A DNA stretch of 64,000 bases from the NCBI RefSeq assembly GCF_033958435.1, contig NC_134138.1, forward strand, positions 269,243,798 to 269,307,797, given 5' to 3'. This document shows positions 56,734-64,000 of this stretch, piece after piece. Numbering within the stretch: the first letter of the stretch is position 1; every line of letters starts with the position of its first letter. The notes beneath the pieces were generated by a model. It did not search any database and had not been told where the DNA came from. It saw only the letters and a program-made list of their open reading frames with translations. Both the position numbers and the translations under genes were made by a program. The stretch is from Carettochelys insculpta (taxonomy: Eukaryota; Chordata; Testudines; Carettochelyidae).

Positions 56734-58879
56734 TCAGATGCCTCCGTGTCAGACCCAGGCTAAGCAAGTCTTGCCTTATGCTTACTGATAGATTATCATA
56801 GATAGTTTGCTGCTGGGAGGCACACGCCTTTGGCCTCTCGCCCACTGCTCTGGATGCAGAGCACACAGCACCTGTCCCTCACATAGATTTGTACTTACGC
56901 TTACTCCCAAGAGGGATTTTAATAGATCTCCTGTGCACCTGCTGCAATGTACTTTATCTTTGCTGGCAGACATAAGTGCCTTCAGACTTGCTTGTCCTGC
57001 ACTGCTGGCCAGCTGTCCCTTTTGTTTCAGGGCTTTTAGGTGGAATGATTTGCAGTGCTGGCACAGAAAAGTGGTTTTCCAATAGTGAATAACGATAGCT
57101 CATGGGTTTTCTGAAGGAGTCCAGACCACACTAAAAAGACACTAAAACACACTGCAGCCACCACACAGTTCTTGACAGATATAAGGCTCAGGTCCAATGA
57201 CATGGGATCCGCGGTGACTAGGAGTCTCCTGTCTGCTGCATCCACCTTCATAGCCATTGTGGCATTATACTTCTCCTGTTCTACCCTTGATGAGTTTTAG
57301 GATCGTCCTTCATCTGGACCCCCCACCTTGACCTTGCCACCATGGGTGACCCTGCTGGGAGTGCAAGACTCCCGACTGCATCGCTCTCCAGTTCATTGGA
57401 ACACGCAAGCCCACTCACCACGACAACGTGATGAGCCAGAGAGCTCCTCCACATGCCTCCATGCCCAAGGAACATGCCCTTGAGGTCCAGCACATTTGGA
57501 ATGCAAGTGGCAACCTGGGCTTGCCAGGACAACCCACTGGTCAAATGGGCAGGGATCAGGGGTGTGTGCTTGTGAGTTCCCTCCACAGCAGATCTTGATG
57601 CCGTGGCACCTAGTTAAAATTAAAAAGAGGAAATAAAGAAATCACTTCTGCTGGTGTTAGCTCCTCAGGCCTGCACTATAAGAACCACTGTCCCTGTACT
57701 TCTTACATCCCTGCACATGCTACCTGGCCCAGGAATCCAGTCAAGCATATATATATGGACATGAAACACCCGATGCTTTCTCCCAGGCAAATGTGTGAGA
57801 AGTGGGCAGGGAGTTTGGCTCTGCTCTCCACAATATGCCAGCCAATGCAGCTGAGCTAGCACAGACGGAGCATCATAATTTGTAGTGCTGGTACAGACCA
57901 GCTGCAAACTACCACCAAGTTGGAGGAAGGAGGAACAGGGAGGGAATTGTGCCTCAGAGCCAGAGGAGCACCTGTAAGTCACAGTTCTTCTCAGACCTGC
58001 TCCAGACCAGACCAGCTGAAGGCACAGTCTTGCCATCCCCGAGGCTTTGTTTGGGGTATTTCCCCCCTGTGAAACAACTTCCCATACTGCATCTTGCTGC
58101 TGCAGATCCTGATAAGGAGCAAAAGCAGAAACATTTACCTTGGGTCATGTCCAGCTCTGCATGTGCATGGTCCAAGTTAACAGTGGCTGCAGCCTGAGAG
58201 CCCTCAATACAAGATGCTACATGTGATGGACTCATTTCTAACCACCACCTGGCTTCTAGTGAGTAGTATCATTCAGATTAATGGGGCTGATGTCACTCAG
58301 GGCATGAGGGAGGCAGAACGGGGTCACGGGTAATGAATAATCCTTGGTGCTTAAATAGCACTTTTCAGATTTTACAGAGAAGGGGATTTGAGGCGGAAAG
58401 ATAAGGGAACTTTCCAAAGCTACAGAGGCATTGGTGTCAAATTAGCACATCAGACTGCTGCATCCTCAGCCCTGTGCTTAAAGCACTGGGCCACCCTTCT
58501 CTCTCAAGCTTTCTGAGAACAAACAGGAAGAGGCCAACACAATGAGCAATCTGCCTTCACTCATCTGCACAGAAGCCAAAAGCAAGATCACCTCTGGCAG
58601 AGGTTGCCCTCACGACAGCCCTGAAGCATGGAGTATGCAGGGAGGGTGTGTAAATAGGGCCCTGAAGACAGAGCCACGCTCAGTCCAATGCCACTTTCAG
58701 GACACGATCCAAAAGAAGAGGCAATATGGTGGCTCTTGCATGACATTTTTCCCCTCTGGACAGACAGTGGATTAAGTGAACAACAGCCCAGTCACAGAAG
58801 TTGGGTGGTTGCCATCAGCCACTGAGATCAGTTACTTCCAAGGACCTTAGTATCACAGATTTACAGATTTTTCCGGGCC
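56734..58879. other. No gene seen
   Basis: Frames up to 123 codons have no recognisable domain. The stretch near 58330-58510 (TTTTACAGAGAAGGGGATTTG, AAAGCACTGGGCCACCC) looks like an old MIR-type SINE in decay. Confidence 0.35.
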
Positions 58880-59060
58880 ATAATGTTTTGCCCACTAACC
58901 ACTGTACTGAATCCAATAACTAGTGCTATGACTAAGGCATCTTCCAGAAAGTCATCCAAGCTTGATTTGAAGACATGAAAAGATGGAGAATCTACAACCC
59001 TAACCATATTTTCTCAGTAATTAACACCCAGAATACTCTCAAGACAGAATCCAGATAAGC
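58880..59060 (-). mobile_element. CR1-like LINE fragment
   Basis: CCACTGTACTGAATCCAATA, AAGGCATCTTCCAGAAAGTC, ATCCAAGCTTGATTTGAAGA and GATGGAGAATCTACAACCCT are the antisense of the CR1 subfamily also seen at 4455-4580. Confidence 0.75.
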
Positions 59061-59739
59061 TGTAAAATCTCGCAATGTCAGATCAGACATTCTTGGTTTC
59101 AAGCTAATGCCTGGATTGAAAATAACACATGACTTTAGGCTTAATCTTCGAAAGAGTAATGATTTTGAGGTCCTCAGTTTCTTAGTGCCTCATCTAGTAC
59201 GTTCTGAAAATCAGACCCTATCACCTTATCTAAAGTTAGGGAACCCTCAGAATGGAGACACTGCAGGTCACCGGCCACTTTTGAAAATCTTGGTCTTAAT
59301 TTCAGAACAGCCATATCAGGACTGATTTATTTTTTGGTAATTAAGTAAAAAATGAAGTTCCCGCCTGACCTGTCATGGCATGTGGCAATCTTCAGCAAGA
59401 ATCACACTATGGGATCAGAGATACTAACCCCAATGTAGAGTCTTAATAAAGGGTATGTACACTTGCAGAATATGAACTGTAGCAGCACTAGATGGAGCTG
59501 TTGTGAGACAAGACCTGTTAAGGAAGATCTTTTTCTTGGTTTGCATTTGTTGTTTTTTCTTTGTTTTTGGTAAACTAAATGGATTTTATTTTAAAAAAAA
59601 ATCTTTGATGGAACTTGAGACATTATCTCAGAATTAGACCAGATCAGATTTTTCTACTAAATCTTTTTTGATTGTTTGTTTTTGCTGAAAAATGCAATGC
59701 CTTGAAACAGAAACCCTCCATAAAACTGAGTGGGTTGTG
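59061..59739. other. No feature seen
   Basis: Anonymous sequence. Confidence 0.35.
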
Positions 59740-60085
59740 GGTTACTTCTACAATAGAGCGATCTTTCGACAGATTGAAGCTACACACAAAGGTGGATCAC
59801 TCTGTTGATTCGATGTGTTGCCAGAGAGCAGACTGACTGCCTGGTCACTTTCTCGACAGAATGGCCAACTGGAAGCACAGTAGACAGGGCTGCCCAATGA
59901 CCCAGAAGCCCTGTCTGCCAACAGCGAAGCCCCCAAAACATTCACATGGCTTTTTTGTTGACAGATTCTGTCAAGAAGGGTGTTCTGCCTTGTGGGGAAG
60001 AAGTAGAAGGTGGTCGACAGAATGCATATTTAGTGTGGACGCTCTTGGGGTTTTGTCACCAAAACTCTCTAATGTAGATGTAGCC
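59740..60085. mobile_element. Harbinger-type MITE, 346 bp, GTCGAC family
   Basis: Ends GGTTACTTCTACAATAGAGC and CTCTCTAATGTAGATGTAGCC are imperfect inverted repeats; flanks GTG and ATG agree at two of three. TTTCGACAGA, TTCTCGACAGAA and GGTCGACAGAA recur inside. Confidence 0.75.
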
Positions 60086-60379
60086 ATGAGGAATCTACTG
60101 ACTCGAAAAATTTGGGGCTAAAAAGTTAAAAATCAGCAAGCAAGACATCCTAGTTCAACATTTGAGAACCAGAATGTTACTGGAGTTTTAACTTTTCATT
60201 CTGAAAATTTGGTAAAGTTAGAATACAAATACTTAAAGAAACAGGGTCAAAATCAAAATGAAAGGTTCTGAAATGATTGAAAGGAAATGGTTCACATGGC
60301 CCAACATCTGGACCTAGTTGGGGTCCTGAGTACTCAAAAATCTGACCCCCAAGATCTTTCTTATTTTTTTAAATCTGCG

Positions 60380-60490
60380 ATATGGGGGTAAAGCTTAGGG
60401 ATGGAGGGACAGATTTGGGGGCTGAGGTGGGTAAAGCCTGGAGGTGGGGGACCAGTTTGGGGGCTGACAGGGGTAGAACCTAGGAATGGG
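60380..60490 (+). repeat. G-rich 42-bp tandem repeat
   Basis: GACAGATTTGGGGGCTGAGG and GACCAGTTTGGGGGCTGACA begin two adjacent units of about 42 bp. Confidence 0.65.
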
Positions 60491-60715
60491 GTTCTGCAAA
60501 ATTCTTCCAAGTTTAAAAGGGTTCCATGGCCAAATAAAACTGAGAAACTGCTCTAGAGCACTGAGGTAAAACCTTGTTTCCAGCCATCCTCTAGGCTTTG
60601 GGTAAGTGGATACCAGAGGCAAACTTTGTAATAGGTATTTTTAGAACAAGGAGGAGAATACCAGCTACTGATTTCCACTCTGCACTTACTGCATTTCCCC
60701 CACCCCCAACCTCCA

Positions 60716-60716
<1 letters not shown>

Positions 60717-60793
<77 letters not shown>
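60717..60793 (+). repeat. (CA)38 microsatellite
   Basis: A pure CA run of 38 units, no interruptions. Confidence 0.98.
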
Positions 60794-60795
<2 letters not shown>

Positions 60796-61386
60796 CATGC
60801 CTCACAGAACAAATCCAGAAGGTGGTGCTCTTCACCATACTCTGTCAGACAGTCTCCAGATAAGGCTTTTGTTATTAACCCCAAGAAAAATTCACCATGG
60901 TACTCTCAAAGCCCTGAATCAGCTCAGTCATTCCACATGTGGGACGTTTGATGATCAAGCCAGGTCTCCTTATCTTCACTCCACACCTGCCCCTCTGCTT
61001 CTTTCCTCCCCAGCCTTGTCCCCCTTCTCTTCAGGGTCCCTCTCCATGGACTTTTATTTCCATTTATCTGATCCCCTCTAAAGGAAACCCATTTTTTTTT
61101 TAATTCATGGCATTACCATGTCTTTTTTTTCTGCTATCACATTGGTCCCTTCTGCATGTGGGCTCTACATAAAATGGGTCTCATTATATTTATCTACCGC
61201 AGGGGAGCTGAGGAGGAAAGTCTATTAATGGTTAAGAAGTGGTTTTAACCCATGGGAGAGAAGGTGCGTATGGAAGAAATCTTTCTATGGATTTCAGTGA
61301 GCTTTGGCTCAAGCTCTTTAGAAATGGACGTTTCCTATAGAGCACAGGTTCTCAGACTGATTAGGACCTTCACGTGGTTCACAAGC
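60794..61386. other. No feature seen
   Basis: Anonymous sequence up to the LTR boundary. Confidence 0.35.
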
Positions 61387-62551
61387 TGTGATGGGGTTCA
61401 GGGGTCCCCAAGCTCTGCACCCCATCTGTGGGCAGGAGTGACTCTCACTCAGCAGAACAGCAGGTTTATTAGCAGAAAGGACACAGTGTCGCACAGAGGA
61501 GTCAGTACAGCAGGCAGAGACAGCCAGTCCAATCCATGTTGGGGAGAGGAGGCCACAAGGGTTCCCCCCAGAGCCAGGGCCTTGCCCCCTCCTTTGTCTC
61601 GCTTTCTCTCCCAGCCCAGACTAACTGCTTTCCAACTCCCAGTTCCAATTCAAACTCCTCAGGCTCCACCTCCTCCTTTGCCTGCAGTACAAAAGTGTTA
61701 CCTGGTTGCCAAGGTTACCCTCAGCAGGAGCCCCACACCCTGTGTGAGACACACACATACTCACACGTATCCCCCACTACATCACATCTCTCCTCACTTC
61801 CAGACCAAACTGAGCGGGGTCTCTTTGCTGGTGACCTGGGGAAGTTCAGGGCCCTCCCTGCGTGATAGGGCCTCGGTGTCCTCTTGATGTGTACCACCTC
61901 CATGTCATCATCCTGCTGGGGCAGGCTCCAAGTCAAGAGCTTGGTATTGGCCCCTTTCCTATAATACAGCCAGGCAAGTCCCTTTGGTTCCCTCGGGTTG
62001 GTTGGTCTTCCTGCCTTGGTCTCCAGTCCATCAACCACATTCTCAAGTCAGGCAGGCAGAGCCCATACAGCTGCTGCAGCACCAACAGATCAAACAGTTC
62101 TTCTTTGGTCTGGGCCCCTGCCCTGTCTGACCACCAGCCCATACAGATGCTCCAGCAAATGTTTGGAATTCCGTTACAGTCCAGTAAAGAAGGTACAAAT
62201 GCTCTCCACCCTTGACATTTAGCCATACCACCAAAACGGTTGTGTGCCTCAGTTTCCCTTTCCCATGCCACACAATAGGTTTGGAATGTGCCTCCTCATG
62301 TGACAGGTTGCAAGACTAGTTACAGAGAACAACGGTGACATTTCAGAATTACAAACTCCTTCAACATACAATTCATGCTTATACATCGATGCCATCATAT
62401 CTTTCCAAACATTCAGCACATGGTACAATTCTACAGCTTTTGGTAGCAGCATCCATTGGTTACAGCAGTCAGTGTGAGTAACAAGAACAAACCCATTGTA
62501 ATTGTGCATTTACATTACTCTTAGGTATACCACAACCTTTGTGTAACATCC
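61387..62551 (-). mobile_element. Endogenous LTR retroelement, 3' LTR
   Basis: Read on the minus strand, the LTR appears to start at TGTTACACAAAGG (62551 downward) and end at CCCCATCACA (61387). Near its 3' end is a poly(A) signal in CTGCTAATAAACCTGCTGTT (about 61465-61484), as expected in the R region. Degraded coding sequence of the same element lies to the right. The TG...CA boundary at 61387 is good; the one at 62551 is tentative, since no clear purine tract precedes it. Confidence 0.6.
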
Positions 62552-62744
62552 TTGAGAATCTGGTATTTTGGGGCTAAATGGCAGAGGCCTTTCTTTGCAC
62601 CATCAAGTGCTAATCTTCTCGCTTGCCCCCTGGGATGGCAATCTGATCTCTCTGGGTGTGCCCTCCCTTCTAGCAAGAGCTAAGCCATTGATGATCTCAG
62701 AGGGACTGCCCCCTCCCAGCCAGTCTGGAAATTTGTATACCAAA

Positions 62745-62757
62745 CTGCTTTCTGAAA
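62745..62757 (+). repeat. Target duplication of fold-back PLE unit, left
   Basis: CTGCTTTCTGAAA, repeated exactly at 62960-62972. Confidence 0.88.
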
Positions 62758-62959
62758 AAAAAGCAGTCAAGTAGCACTTTAAAGACTAGCAAAATGGTTT
62801 ATTAGGTGAGCTTTTGTGGGACAGACCCACTTCTTCAGACCATAGTCTGAAGTGGGTCTGTCCCACGAAAGCTCACCTAATAAACCATTCTGCTAGTCTT
62901 TAAAGTGCTACTTGACTGCTTTTTGTTTTGATAGTGTATAGACTAGCACGGCTTCCTCG
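62758..62959. mobile_element. Fold-back unit of two PLE tails, 202 bp
   Basis: Left arm (reverse): AAAGCAGTCAAGTAGCACTT, AAGACTAGCAAAATGGTTTA, GAGCTTTTGTGGGACAGACC. Right arm (forward): GGGTCTGTCCCACGAAAGCT, CACCTAATAAACCATTCTGC, GACTGCTTTTTGTTTTGATA, then GACTAGCACGGCTTCCTCG. It is the same type as 53469-53727 and sits inside the LTR retroelement, so it is younger than that copy. Confidence 0.9.
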
Positions 62960-62972
62960 CTGCTTTCTGAAA
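62960..62972 (+). repeat. Target duplication of fold-back PLE unit, right
   Basis: Second exact copy of CTGCTTTCTGAAA. Confidence 0.88.
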
Positions 62973-64000
62973 CTTGTTTTGTGAGTCCCAGACTTAGAAT
63001 CCACATGAAGGAATCCCTGTTTATCCTTCACTGGCCCACCAGGCCCAAAGCTCCTTTGTCCTTCCACTTCCAACTTCTGCTTCCCCATGGAATCAGAAGT
63101 GGAGTCCAGTATGAGAATATAAGTGTTTCCACCATCTGGAGATGGGAGATTGCTTGCCCTCTCCTGCATCCTACAGACTGACTGTGCAGCTGTTTCACTT
63201 GGTTATCACAGGGCTGCTCACATTCCCTGATAGTTTTCACTTTACTTGGATCAACTTGTAATTCCTGAGAAACTTTTACCCTGCCTGCTTTGGACCCTTC
63301 CAGAGCACAGCCAGTGGTTTCACACTCAGGCAGGTCCTCGCCATCAGGAACTGAAACAAACTTCTCCACAGGCAAAGGGCTGGCTCTGGCGCTTACAGAC
63401 AAGCACCTTTCCCATTCACTCTCCTGCACCTCACTCTCATTTTCCACAGCCTCCACACACTGCTTAGGAAAAGTTTCAGGGAAATTCTCTTCCTCAAGAG
63501 CTCCCCCAAACAACAACTCACCCTGTCTGGCTCCACAGGGGCACTGCTTCCTTGAGCCACAACCAACTCCTGGGTTTCACCTACAGCCAGGATCACTTCT
63601 GGCCCATCAGGCAGATTTCCACATAATCCCCCTCCAGGTAGACAGCTAGTACCAACAGACAGAAGGTTAGGATCCCTTTCCTCCCTTCTGCTACCAGCTT
63701 CTTTCTCTTCATCAGGCAGCATAACTCCATTGCCAGTCTGTTCTTCCTCTGTCCTGGCTAGAGGATGACTCTGGTCAGACAGAGTCCTCTCACCCCTCCC
63801 AGTAACACCTCAGCATCAGGCAAAGAACATGTACCAGAATCGTCTGGTCTCTGGGATTCCCCGATGATACCAACTGGATGAGATCGAGTTAAAGCATCAT
63901 CCTCCCTGAGAGACACACAGGTAGGCCCACTTCCCATCTGGGCTTCAACTGCACTCAGATTCTGCTCTGGGATCTTGGCCCCATCTGAAGCCCCCACAGG
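62973..64000 (-). pseudogene. Degraded coding region of LTR retroelement
   Basis: Three overlapping minus-strand frames (63758-63997, 63393-63722 and 63028-63516) together resemble an acidic, serine/glutamate-rich polyprotein region. Blocks such as SLREDDALTRSHPVG and GESQRPDDSGTCSLPDAEV recall proteins annotated in turtles near Gypsy- or retrovirus-type pol genes. No protease, reverse transcriptase or integrase motif lies inside the window, so the class (Ty3/Gypsy or endogenous retrovirus) is open. Stops and frame changes break it, and its 5' part extends beyond position 64000. It is described only as a dead remnant. Confidence 0.5.

Noticed and set aside
60553..60951. Frames encoding Cys-Val or Thr-His repeats
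   Set aside because: Translation of the CA microsatellite.
61252..61887. 211-codon plus-strand open frame
   Set aside because: It lies antisense across the LTR of the retroelement at 61387-62551, has no domain and is composed of proline/serine-rich low-complexity text.

Overview
This looks like nuclear DNA from an amniote vertebrate, most likely a turtle. The reasons are the mixture of repeats: several CR1 LINE 3' ends of the reptilian type, Penelope-like retroelements (PLEs) with GIY-YIG endonucleases, PIF/Harbinger DNA transposons with many short derivatives whose ends read GGCTACGTCTACAC, hAT elements, traces of MIR-like SINEs and an endogenous retroelement. A crocodilian is the main alternative; I cannot fix the species. 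I see no convincing host protein-coding exon, rRNA or tRNA gene in the 64 kb. It reads as intergenic or intronic DNA built up by waves of insertion.

Layout. 1-9.8 kb: mostly anonymous sequence with a 50-bp minisatellite, a short hAT element and CR1 fragments. 9.8-14.6 kb: three hAT/mariner-type elements, a reversed PLE tail next to a CR1 tail, and the 3' end of an R2-superfamily retrotransposon between two 72-bp direct repeats. 16.8-25.1 kb: CR1 ends, four Harbinger-type miniature elements, a PLE with reverse transcriptase and GIY-YIG regions, and a long inverted-repeat element with an internal duplication. 25.5-35.3 kb: a possible LTR, a second PLE keeping only its endonuclease half, a 964-bp inverted-repeat element, a 726-bp hAT element and short palindromes. 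37-39.3 kb: nested insertions (CR1, Harbinger MITE within MITE, non-LTR RT fragment).

39.6-43.5 kb is the centrepiece: a 3,858-bp PIF/Harbinger element with 3-bp target duplications (ATT), a plus-strand Myb/SANT-like gene and a minus-strand two-exon DDE transposase pointing at each other. Each gene has one apparent reading-frame break in or near a C/G homopolymer, so the element may be nearly intact. Two shorter copies (17.7 and 51.4 kb) are internal-deletion derivatives of this family. Many more MITEs share its outer terminus, so its transposase is the natural candidate for having moved them.

43.5-64 kb: further MITEs (two of the window's palindromic families), microsatellites, three small fold-back units made of two PLE 3' tails head to head, each with its own 12-13-bp target duplication, and at the right edge a minus-strand endogenous LTR retroelement with a 3' LTR and degraded coding sequence, itself hit by one of the fold-back units.
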